Positions 22,574 to 32,246 of a stretch of DNA of 64,000 bases are shown here, one piece after another. Origin of the DNA: Ephydatia muelleri (Eukaryota > Porifera > Demospongiae > Spongillida > Spongillidae). The stretch's first letter is position 1, and the number at the start of each line of letters is the position of its first letter. Made by a program: the position numbers and the translations under genes. The DNA lies in the NCBI GenBank assembly GCA_013339895.1, contig JABACO010000017.1, positions 2,252,749 through 2,316,748 of the forward strand, given 5' to 3'. The notes below the pieces were generated by a model, which was given only the letters and a program-made list of their open reading frames with translations, did no database searches and was not told the origin of the DNA.

Positions 22574-23056
22574 ACTGTGTTGCCAACCTGTGCTCCAAAG
22601 CATGCTTATCTCCTCAACTGGAGAAAGGTCCAGGCATAGACTTTTCTAGGCCAGCTGATGTGCTGGTGCCAAACTGGTCCCTCTCCAACCCTGCAGCTTT
22701 TGACCTGAAAGTCATTCATCCGCTTAATACGGACTTGATTCTGGAAGCGAGTTTGGCTTCAGGCAACTCTGCAGAGGTTGGTGAGATTGAAAAGCATGCC
22801 AAGAATGATCAGATGTGTGCAAGGTTGGGCTGGACATGTATTCCATTAGTGGTGGAAGTCTATGGTGGTTGGGGATGTGAAGCCAAAGAATGCTACTCTA
22901 GATTGAGCAAGAGGCTAGCTATGCAAGTGGGAATCTGTGAAACTGAGGCACTGTGCCAAATGTACTGTCTGCTGGCTGTCACACTGATGAGACAGAATGC
23001 AAGAGTCATCCTCCTCAGATGTGCCCGTGCTCCCCTTCTTGAGTATTCTCATTAGT
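22574..23056 (+). pseudogene. Retrotransposon fragment in palindrome spacer (third subfamily)
   Basis: Open frame with CSKACLSPQLEKGPG, FSRPADVLVPNWSLSNPAAF, LGWTCIPLVVEVYGGWG and a C-terminal tail ending EYSH. It is the endonuclease and tail only, clearly more diverged from the arm elements than those are from each other. Both ends adjoin ATT/TAA tracts. It forms the loop of the palindrome, so it predates or seeded the inverted structure. Confidence 0.8.
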
Positions 23057-23289
23057 GTAATAATAATAATAATAATGGCGGTAACAATTGTTTTGTATAC
23101 CAGTTCTCTGTAAAGCTTTTTAAACTGGGTGGAACAAGGTGTTGCGCTTGCAATGGAGTCAGTGCCCGATGCAAGTCCTGTGCGTGCGTCAAAGCAGGCC
23201 GCCCTTGTTCAAGCTGTCAGCCTTCGAAGCGGAATCGGTGTTGCAATTTAGACGCTCCGTCACTACATGTACGCAACTGCGACCTTGAT

Positions 23290-26200
23290 TTGACTACATC
23301 GCAACCAGTTTCTCCCCTACCTGACCACAGTGTGAATGTCCTAACGCAATCGGATTCACAGTCATCCACCACCGCGCAAGAACCTTTGCCACTTACACCT
23401 CCAGCTGTCATAATGCCACAGCTGCTTCCCACTCAACCGCAATCACCTTCGCCGCCCTCCCAGATAGTTCCGTTATCCTCTTCTACGTTACAAGGTCTAC
23501 CCTTTCCAGGCCCATATCAACCACCCTCGACATCTAGGCAAGCATTTTCTGATCTTCCACGTCAATGTGCATCCCCTGAACCCGTAGTCCAGTCACGACC
23601 CTCGAATGCTTCATCCCCACTATCTGGGTGTCTCCCAGAGCCTCATCTAGTCAGCACTCACAGGAAGCAGTGTATAGTTGATGGATGCCAGGAGTTCATT
23701 GCACCAACTATGTGGCGAAGTCACATGAACCTCCACGCTAAAGGGGTTTTTCCTGGTGAAGTACCTACCTGGTGGTTACAGGAGCAGAACCTTACTGTCT
23801 GCACAAACTGTTTCTGCCTTGTAGCAGTGTCCCGTTTTACATCTCATTTGGATAAGTGCTCCACGATTGTTGTTTCAGGTTGTCGTAGTTTCCCTCATAG
23901 CTCCCTAGGTGTCTCATGTCCTTCCGAAAATCCTCTCCCTGCACTTCCTTCATGGGAGGAGGTATGCGAACTACAATGTCCAACAATCCGCTACATTCCA
24001 CACAAGGCCAGGCCGGCAGTTGCACGTGTCCTGTCTGATGTCCTGAGGTCAATCTGCTTTGAGAACTCAGAGGAGGCATGGTTGAAACTTTTTATGCTCC
24101 CCAAATGTGTGCTGCGAGCTTCTAAGCGGGGTGGGCGCCACTGCAAGCATCCATCAATAGAGCAGCTATGCGGCTTGTGGTCTCAAGGGGACATTGGCGG
24201 CATATGGAATAGAATTAAAAGGCGTCCTGTCATCCCTCCTCACAAACAAAATTCTCCAATAGACGTATCCAAAAAGAAGATCTCTTCAGCTATAGGTCTG
24301 GGTAGAGAGGGGTTATTAGGGAAAGCTTGTCAGGCCTTGGTTTCTCCAGGCATAGCTCCTAATACCCAAGAGGTTTGGAATTCACTTCAACAGAAACACC
24401 CTAAGGGAGCTCAGCCTTCTCTACCTACATCTTCCAGTCCTCCTGTCACTCATGTGTTGCCACAGGACTTTAACATCTTATCAGTTCTTCATTCATTTCC
24501 CAAGGGTACAGCATGTGGGCCATCAGGGCTTCGCATTCAGCATCTACTTGATTCTGCTCAAATCCATCTATCAGTTCCTCTCTGCTCCTCTTTGCGTGGT
24601 GTAGTAGACATCCTGGCCAGTGGCAGAGCTCCAATTTCAGTATCAAAGTTTCTGGCTGGTGGATCTCTCACTGCATTGGTGAAGAACAAGGAGGGTCGCC
24701 CATTGGATATTCGCCCTATTGCAGTTGGAGAGGCCTTGAGACGCTTAACAGGGAAGTGTCTTTGTATCATCACTAAGCCCAAAGCCACCGATTTCTTTGC
24801 TCCTTTGCAATACGGAGTCGCATGCACAGCTGGGGCAGAAAAGGTCATTCATGGGGTTAGGAGCTGCATCAAGGAGCATTGGATAGATGATAATTTTACT
24901 GTCTGTAAGGTGGATATGTCCAATGCATTTAACTGTGTGTCTCGTCAGGCTCTCCTGGAGGAATGTGCAGTCCATTTCCCAGAACTTCTTCCCTGGGTAG
25001 GATGGTGCTATGGCTCACAACCAACTTTATGGCACCCGCTTGGACAGTTGAGTTCGGAGGTTGGTGTCCAGCAAGGGGATCCGCTGGGTCCACTTCTCTT
25101 TTCCTTAGTTCTACACAAGGTTGTGTCATATATCGCACAGGACAGGGAGTGTCTGCCTCTACTTTTTAACGGTTGGTACCTGGATGATGGGGTTTTGTTG
25201 GGGCACTCACAAGCGGTTAATCGGGCTTTGACTCTCATTCAAAAGATGGGTCCATCTTTGGGTCTTTTCGTCAATGTATCTAAATGTGAGTTGTTTGGAT
25301 GTGGAGACCTGTCTTCTTTTCCTCCTGAGATGAAGGTGTCACGAGTACCCAACCTTGTGATTCTGGGTGCTCCAATTGGGGATCTCATTTTTTGTGCTAA
25401 GTTCGTGGCGCAAAAACGAGCTGATGCAGCAGTACTATTATCCCAGTTGGCAGAAGTAGGAGCGGAGGATCCTCAGGTAGCTTTCCTTCTGTTACGGCAG
25501 TGTGCGGCATTCTGCAAGTTAGTCCATTTGGCTCGCTCCGCACCTCCTTCACACATTGCAGAGGGCTTGGCGCTGTTTGACAAGGACGTACGCCAATGCT
25601 TTGCTGAATGCACAGCTGTAGATGCTGCTGATGTGGAGTGGATGCAAGCACAGCTTAGCCTTAGTAGGGGTGGGCTTGGCCTCCGTAGCTTGTCATCTCA
25701 TTGTGTTGCAGCATACCTTGCCTCCATCAGCAGTTCTGGCTGTGACAAGTGGAATCTTTTAGTGGAGCCAATCGAACTCTTTAATGGGTTAGTACCAGCG
25801 GAGGATGCAATAACTCTGGAAACATTAGCCACCTCTAACATGCGCCAGCACTCCCTGTCCGGAAAAATTGAAGACCAGCAGTTTCGGCAGCTGTTTCACA
25901 TCTCTTCTCCTGCCAATAGAGCTCGCTTGCTATCAATTTCATCTCGTCATGCTGCTTCGTGGCTTACTGTTGTCCCCTCCCCAGGCCTTAACTTGCATCT
26001 GGAGCCAAATGAATTCCAGATTGCTGTGAAGTGGTGGTTAGGAATGGATGTTTCGTTTGGTTCTTGCTGTCCTCACTGCCCTGACCACAGGCTGGACCCG
26101 CTTGGTCACCATGCACTGACGTGCAAACACGGGGGGGATGTAGTCTTACGTCACAACAGCCTACGGGATGTTTTTGTGGAGTTTTGCCACAGAGCCTGTC

Positions 26201-26655
26201 TAGGTGGTCAGGTAGAAGTGGGAAGTGGTCAAGGTCATGACAGGCTTAACTCTCGTCCTGCAGATGTTTTGGTTAAAAACTGGCACCTTGGCAAACCTGC
26301 TGCATTTGACCTCACCATCACTTCTCCGCTTAATCCAACCACTTTGACGGAAGCGGGAGTGAAGTGTGGGTCATCTGCTCAGGTTGCCGAGGTTAGGAAG
26401 CATGCTGCTAATGATGGGAAATGTAAGGAGCTGGGGTGGGTATGTATTCCACTAGCTGTGGAGTCGTATGGATGCTGGGGCATGGAAGCCCAGGAATCTT
26501 TTAAACGTCTGGCGGCTCGTCTAGCGAGCCAAATGGGATGCAGCAGATTGCAGGCTACTACCACATTGTACCAGAGGCTGAGCCTTTCCCTCGTGAGAGC
26601 TAATGCAAGAGCATTGCTCTCCCGTGCAAGGGTTCATTTGGAGGAGGGGGGTTGA
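23290..26655 (+). CDS. Intact non-LTR retrotransposon ORF, copy 2 (RT + restriction-like endonuclease)
   Basis: 1121 codons in one frame, same domains as copy 1. The formal first codon is TTG at 23290; in-frame ATG is at 23413. The frame is open leftward to the TAA tract at about 23060 and includes a cysteine cluster (TRCCACNGV, CVKAGRPCSSC). RT catalytic YLDD is at 25177-25188 and QQGDPLGPLLF near 25070; the endonuclease RPAD is near 26252. Length is in the usual range for R2-like single-ORF elements (about 1100-1200 aa). About 190 bp of 3' UTR ends in TATTATTATTAATAAT. Because copies 1 and 2 are both uninterrupted and almost identical, the family has been active, or the arms homogenised, recently. 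Confidence 0.88.
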   Translation: MTTSQPVSPLPDHSVNVLTQSDSQSSTTAQEPLPLTPPAVIMPQLLPTQPQSPSPPSQIVPLSSSTLQGLPFPGPYQPPSTSRQAFSDLPRQCASPEPVVQSRPSNASSPLSGCLPEPHLVSTHRKQCIVDGCQEFIAPTMWRSHMNLHAKGVFPGEVPTWWLQEQNLTVCTNCFCLVAVSRFTSHLDKCSTIVVSGCRSFPHSSLGVSCPSENPLPALPSWEEVCELQCPTIRYIPHKARPAVARVLSDVLRSICFENSEEAWLKLFMLPKCVLRASKRGGRHCKHPSIEQLCGLWSQGDIGGIWNRIKRRPVIPPHKQNSPIDVSKKKISSAIGLGREGLLGKACQALVSPGIAPNTQEVWNSLQQKHPKGAQPSLPTSSSPPVTHVLPQDFNILSVLHSFPKGTACGPSGLRIQHLLDSAQIHLSVPLCSSLRGVVDILASGRAPISVSKFLAGGSLTALVKNKEGRPLDIRPIAVGEALRRLTGKCLCIITKPKATDFFAPLQYGVACTAGAEKVIHGVRSCIKEHWIDDNFTVCKVDMSNAFNCVSRQALLEECAVHFPELLPWVGWCYGSQPTLWHPLGQLSSEVGVQQGDPLGPLLFSLVLHKVVSYIAQDRECLPLLFNGWYLDDGVLLGHSQAVNRALTLIQKMGPSLGLFVNVSKCELFGCGDLSSFPPEMKVSRVPNLVILGAPIGDLIFCAKFVAQKRADAAVLLSQLAEVGAEDPQVAFLLLRQCAAFCKLVHLARSAPPSHIAEGLALFDKDVRQCFAECTAVDAADVEWMQAQLSLSRGGLGLRSLSSHCVAAYLASISSSGCDKWNLLVEPIELFNGLVPAEDAITLETLATSNMRQHSLSGKIEDQQFRQLFHISSPANRARLLSISSRHAASWLTVVPSPGLNLHLEPNEFQIAVKWWLGMDVSFGSCCPHCPDHRLDPLGHHALTCKHGGDVVLRHNSLRDVFVEFCHRACLGGQVEVGSGQGHDRLNSRPADVLVKNWHLGKPAAFDLTITSPLNPTTLTEAGVKCGSSAQVAEVRKHAANDGKCKELGWVCIPLAVESYGCWGMEAQESFKRLAARLASQMGCSRLQATTTLYQRLSLSLVRANARALLSRARVHLEEGG

Positions 26656-26838
26656 GGTATGAGTGTGGATTTATAGTTATAGGTGACTTTACTATAATTA
26701 AGGTGCATTTATTTAGACCAGTATATGTGTTGATTGTGTATTATTATAGTAGATGTAATAATAATAATAATAGTGCATTTATTCTCATTAGTGTATTCTT
26801 GTATCCTGTATATTATTATTAATAATAATAATAATAAT

Positions 26839-27420
26839 AGGATGTAGTTTTCCGCCACAACAAGTTGCGGGACCTATTGGCAGAAACATGTAGGCGAGCC
26901 CACTTAAGTGTTCAAGTAGAAGCTGGCTGCAACCTTACACCAGATCACAGCCACTCTCATCCTGCAGATGTCCTCATTTCCAACTGGGTTCTGGGGAAAA
27001 CGGCTGCCTGCGACATATCAGTTACCTCTCCGCTGAACTCAAACATTATGTCTGAAGCAGGAGTAACTGCTGGAGCAGCTGCGCAAGCCACTGAGCTCAG
27101 AAAGCATGAGGCCAACGATGTGAAGTGCAGCGAGTTAGGTTGGTTATGTATCCCTCTTGTGGTTGAGTCATATGGTGCATGGGGGAAAGAGGCTATGGAG
27201 TCATTTTCGAGTCTAGCCTCTCGCCTAGCCATAACATCATCAAGGCCTAGATCTGCTGTTCTATCAGAGCTGTATGGCCGACTCAATCTGAACCTAGTAA
27301 GGGCTAATGTGAGGGCTTTAATGTCCCGATATTGCCCTCTAAATTCTTTCTGAGGTGTTATTTAGCTTTGGTCATGTTCTTGTGTATTTTGTTTGTCAAT
27401 ATTGTTGTGTAATATTTTTG
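26839..27420 (+). pseudogene. Retrotransposon 3' fragment in right palindrome arm
   Basis: Starts right after a TAA tract with GATGTAGTTTTCCGCCACAA and encodes FRHNKLRDLLAETCRRAHL, the endonuclease and tail, stopping at about 27353. It is the mirror of 18299-18776 but about 40 bp longer at its 5' end. A few substitutions separate the two (SHSHPADV versus SHSRPADV; RPRSAV versus RPKSAV). Confidence 0.85.
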
Positions 27421-27551
27421 TGAATAATCAATAATTGTAATCGTGAAAAAAATAATAATAATAATAATAATTTCCTGTGTTTATTCTTGGTGTAATTTTG
27501 TAATAATAAAAATATTATATTTAATAAATAAACAAGAAAAAGAATAATAAT

Positions 27552-28172
27552 ATTGCTATAAAGTGGTGGCTTGGCCTAGACACATCTCAAGGATCCCAGT
27601 GTGCACTGTGCCCTGGCATTGCCCTGGACCCCTTTGGACATCATGCCATCACCTGTAAGCGTGGGGGTGATGTGGTGACACGTCACAACACTCTGCGAGA
27701 TGTACTGGCTGAAATATGTCATCGGGCTCACCTTGGTGTCTAGGTGGAAGCTGGCAATGACCTCACTGCTGACCATAGCCACACTCGTCCTGCTGACTTA
27801 TTGCTAACCAACTGGGCTACTGGCAAGACAGCTGCCTTTGACATATCTGTGACCTCTCCGCTTAATACACTCACCTTATTGGAAGCGGGAGTTGCAGCAG
27901 GTTCAGCTGCTCAAGCCACTGAAACAAGAAAGCACATGGCCAATGATGCCAAGTGTAATGAGCTGGGATGGTTGTGTGTTCCCCTAGTAGCAGAGACCTA
28001 TGGAGCATGGGGAAAGGAGGCCATGGAAGCCTTTTCCCAGCTGGCTTCACGACTTGCCACTCACACCTGCAAACTGAAGTCAGCTGTTACATTTGAACTT
28101 TACAGCAGGCTAAACTTACATCTGGTGAGAGCCAATGCCACTGCCATCCTCACCAGATGCATCCAGTCATAA
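27552..28172 (+). pseudogene. 5'-truncated retrotransposon fragment, one nonsense codon
   Basis: Begins at a TAATAATATT tract with IAIKWWLGLDTSQGSQC, continues through the knuckle (CALCPGIALDPFGHHAITC) and endonuclease (RPADLLLTNW, AAFDISVTSPLN) and ends LTRCIQS-stop. An in-frame TAG interrupts it near 27742 (LGV-stop-VEAG). Second-subfamily type. Confidence 0.82.
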
Positions 28173-28245
28173 CTGTTTTTGTGTATTTTTATTGGTATTT
28201 ATGTAATATACATGTATATAATAAAAAAACGTAATTATATTAAAA

Positions 28246-31110
28246 ATAATAATAAACATGCCCGCTTCATTTGTTCTGAATGCCGTCAGCTTGTTTCCAT
28301 TTCTCACAGGTCTTCCCATCAGTCTAAATGCATCCAATCGTCTCTGCAAAGTAATAGCAACTCACTTCCCCTCGTGAGAGGTGTCCCTTCCACTCATATG
28401 CAGGCCTCTCTTCCAACCCTTCAGGATATCTGTAGTCTGAGATGCCCGACTATACGCTTTATCCCATCAAGGGCCAGGCCTTCCTTTGCACGAGTTTTGT
28501 CAGCTGTCCTTAGGGATGTTGTTGCTGAAAATTCAATTGAAGCTTGGACCAAGTTGTTTATGTTACCCAAATGTCTCTTACCATCCTCAAAGCGGGGGGG
28601 GCCGACACAACAAGCCCATTCCTATTGAATCTCTCTGTGACATGTGGCTCGGGGGTAACTTGAGTGAACTTTGGAGTTTTGCTCAGAATCGTGCTGCCAG
28701 CTCATCTCATTCGAACAAAACGACCAGGGTTCGTCCCAATGATGGAGTTACATCTGCCATTTCCCTTTCTAAGGATGGGCTGTGTGGCAAAGCTTGCCGG
28801 CTGTTGGTTTCCCAAGGAGTAGCTCCCAATAATGAGAGCACATGGAATCTCTTAATTTCTAAACATCCCAAAGGGGGTTGCCCTGTTGGTCTTCCAGGTG
28901 CCCCCAATGATGGAACTTTACCTCCCGATTTTAACCTCGGCCCTGTCTTACGATCATTTCCTAAGCTGACAGGTGCTGGTCCCTCAGGTCTGCGGATTCA
29001 ACATCTCCTGGATGCAGTTGAGGTTCCACTTCAAACTCCAATTCTTCACTCCCTCAAAGCAGTTGTCAATATTCTGTCCTCTGGTAGGGCTCCTGCCTTG
29101 ATCTCACCCTTCCTAGCGGGTGGAAACCTGACAGCATTAGTCAAGTCCAAGGATAGTTGTGCTTCGGACATTCGCCCCATAGCTGTGGGCGAAACTCTCC
29201 GCCGCCTAACTGCCAAATGTCTATGTGCTGTTGTGAAAGCTAAGGCAGCCGAGTTCTTCCAGCCACATCAGTTTGGGGTTTCCTGCTCCATGGGGGCTGA
29301 GAAAATAGCACACGGTTTGAGGGCATGCGTCGATCGACAGTGGAAGGATGAGGGTTTCTCAGTTTTGAAATTGGATATGAGGAATGCGTTTAATGTTGTG
29401 TCACGTCCGGCCTTCCTGTCTGAGTGCTCTCTACACTTCCCAGAACTCTACCCCTGGGTTTTGTGGTGTTACAGTCAACATCCAATTTTATGGCACCCTA
29501 TGGGAACATTAACATCTGAATGTGGGGTTCAACAGGGTGATCCCTTAGGTCCTCTTTTATTCTGCCTTGTGTTGAACATCTTGGTGAAGGACATATGTTC
29601 TGACCCTAACTGTGCTAATTTGTCTTTCCATAGCTGGTACCTTGATGATGGGGTTGTGGCTGGTCCGAGCTTGGCAGTTCAGAAGGTATTGGCTTTGATT
29701 GAAGAAAAGGGTCCCCCACTTGGTTTATTGGTCAACTTTTCAAATGTGAGGTGTTCTCCCCCACAGATGTAAATCTTTTCCGAGGTGAGTTAATACGATC
29801 CAGCTCGCCCAATATTGTTATTTTGGGTGTCCCTATTGGTGACTTAGAGTTCTGTTCCAACTACATTTCAAACAAGTGTGCAAGTGCTAAGTTACTGCTG
29901 CACAAACTAGAAGAGGTGGGCGCCCAGGATGCCCAAGTTGCCTTGGTCCTTCTACGGCTGTGTGGCTCCTTTTGTAAACTGGCCCATCTTGCTCGAGCTA
30001 CCCCACCCTCTCTATCTATCAAGGCTTTGGAGCTTTTTGACATTGATGTCCGCCATTGTTTTTCTCAGTGCACCGCAGTAGACACCTCTGATGAGGCTTG
30101 GTTGCAGGCTCAACTCAGTCTTAGTCGTGGGGGTCTTGGGTTGCGGTCTCTATCATCTCATGCTGCTGCAGCTTACATTGCTTCCCTTTGTTCTTCGGAC
30201 TTTAGTTCCCTCTCTAGTTTGCATCTCACCTCAGCAATTGGGAAGTTTAACTCCTCTGTTTCACCATCTGATGTGGTTTCAGTAGAGAGCTTTGCACAGC
30301 GGCCTCCAATACAGAAAGACTTATCTGCCAAGATTGACGACTTCCAGTTTAACCAGCTCTTCAACTCATCTTCCTTGGCAGACAGGGCCCGCCTTTTGTC
30401 CATTTCATCTCCCCATGCTTCGTCGTGGTTGTCAGTTGTCCCTTCCGAAGGTCTAGGCCTTCATTTAAATCCTGACCAGTTCCAAGTGGCCATCAAGTGG
30501 TGGCTTGGTCTTGACACATCAGGGGGATCACTGTGCTCCTTATGTCCAGACACTGTGCTCGATCCATTAGGCCATCATGCCTCCACATGTAAGCGTGCAT
30601 GGGGGTGATGCTGTGTTTCGCCACAATAGACTTCGCGATGTTGTAGCGGAGTCGTGTAGGTTGGCCCACCTGAGTGTTAAAGTTGAGGCCGGATATAACC
30701 TAACACCAGACCACAGTCATACAAGACCAGCTGATGTCCTTGTCCAGAACTGGTCCAGAGGCAGGCCAGCAGCCTTCGACATCTGTGTGACCTCACCGCT
30801 TAATACACTTACTTTGTCAGAAGCGGGGGTTTGTGCAGGTGCCGCAGCCCAGGCTGGAGAGGTCAGGAAGCACTCAGCTAATGATGACAAATGTGGAGAT
30901 CTGGGTTGGTTATGTGTCCCCCTGGTGACTGAAACTTATGGAGCATGGGGAGCTGAGGCCAAGGCCTGTTTCTCCCAGCTGGCTTCGAGGCTTTCCATCA
31001 GGCTTCAAAAGCCCAAATCAGTCATTCTTTATGAACTATATGGTCGCTTAAACACATGTCTCGTTCGTTGTGTTGCTACGGCCATATTAAGTAGGATCCA
31101 GTCCTCGTAA
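28246..31110 (+). pseudogene. Near-complete retrotransposon copy, frameshifted (second subfamily)
   Basis: Starts inside the second zinc finger (ARFICSECRQLVS) right after a TAATAATAA tract and runs to the C-terminus (AILSRIQSS-stop). All RT landmarks are present: QQGDPLGPLLFCL and WYLDDGVVAG. At least three frame breaks are visible: in the G run near 28597, near 29745 just after the YLDD region, and near 30600 at the knuckle (GCGTGCATGGGGG). No longer coding-competent. The 3' end meets a TTATTATTAATAATAAT tract at about 31160. Confidence 0.85.
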
Positions 31111-31185
31111 CTTTTTCCTGTGTTTATTCTTGGTGTAATTTTGCAACACACTAATAATATTTATTATTAATAATAATAATAATAA

Positions 31186-32097
31186 TAATTGACATAACAA
31201 CATTACAGGGAATACACAAAACAAATAATACAGCAGAGAATACAAGAATGCATGAATACATATACCTTAAAACTACTAAACTATACATATTAGTATTACA
31301 TACAGGAGTAAACAAAGTATATCAGGCTAAATTGTTATTCTTATGACTAATACACTATAGAGTAACTAAAACAAATTGCATGCTCTGCTTATGAGAGCTC
31401 TGGCATTGCACCTCACCAGGGTTACGTTTAGCTACCCATAGATGTCTACCAAGAGCTTTGACTTCTGGTGTCCTATGCCAAATAACAGGCGTGAGGCCAA
31501 ATGGGAAAAAGCCTGCCTGGCTTCAAAACCCCAGTTCCCATAGCTCTCCACAGCAAGAAGGATGCATTTCCATCCAAGGGTATCACACTTGGGGTCATTC
31601 GCCTGGTGCTTCCTCTGCTCTGCCAGTAGTGCAGCTGTTCCTGCCGTAACGCTTGATTATTGAAGTGACACAGGTGTAAGAGGAGACGTCACTGTTACAT
31701 CAAAAGCAGCAGAGCTTCCACCTATCCAATTGTTCACTAGGGCATCCGCAGGACAAGACCTAGAAAGGTCAGGGGTAAGTGCACTACCTGCCTCGATCCT
31801 CACTCCAAGGTTTGCTATGTGGCAAATATCTACACAGACATCTCGCAGCTGGTTGTGTCGGAGAACGACATCACCACCTCGTCTGCATGACAGTGCATGA
31901 TGCCCCAGGGGGTCCAAAGCTATTTCGGGACATAGCAGACAGCAGGAGGCTGTTGTTGTTTCTAAACCCAGCCACCATGAAATAGCTGTGCGGAATTCTC
32001 TAGGGTCAAAATGCAGGCCAGGCTCACCCGAAGGAAGGACTGAAACCCATGAAGTGGCCAAGGAAGCAGAGGCAGAGAGCAGGCGAGCTTTGTTTAA
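31186..32097 (-). pseudogene. 5'-truncated retrotransposon fragment, minus strand (fourth subfamily)
   Basis: From the TAA tract at about 32098 leftward, the minus strand encodes ARLLSASASLATSWVSVLP, FRTAISWWLGLE, a knuckle CLLCPEIALDPLGHHALSC and endonuclease CPADALVNNW..AAFDVTVTSP. In-frame stops follow near 31658 and 31425. The 3' UTR extends to a TAA tract at about 31185. The substitution CPAD for RPAD at the endonuclease motif is notable. Confidence 0.78.
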
Positions 32098-32246
32098 TAA
32101 TAATAATAATAAATAATAATTTTTAAATTTAATAACATTTTATATACATAGCGAAGCGCAATTTTCCTGGAAAATGTCCCATATATTTTAATTAAATATT
32201 ATTATTCATACACATAAACACCAGTAGGAATACTGTAATAATAATA

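Larger units (their letters stand above)
18241..27413. repeat. ~9.2-kb near-perfect palindrome (inverted repeat, ~4.3-kb arms)
   Basis: Left arm about 18241-22573 and right arm about 23073-27413 are reverse complements. Each holds, from the centre outward, the 5' end and full 1121-codon ORF of the same retrotransposon, its 3' UTR, a TAA tract and a second-subfamily 3' fragment ending CTAAATTCTTTCTGAGGTG. The ORFs differ by two residues (AIQMGCSRS versus ASQMGCSRL), and I noticed only about ten base differences elsewhere, besides TAA-length changes and about 40 bp extra in the right arm at 26839. The ~500-bp spacer (22574-23072) carries a different fragment. Confidence 0.9.

Noticed and set aside
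28486..31110. Three separate genes suggested by consecutive ORFs
   Set aside because: They are successive frames of one frameshifted retrotransposon copy.
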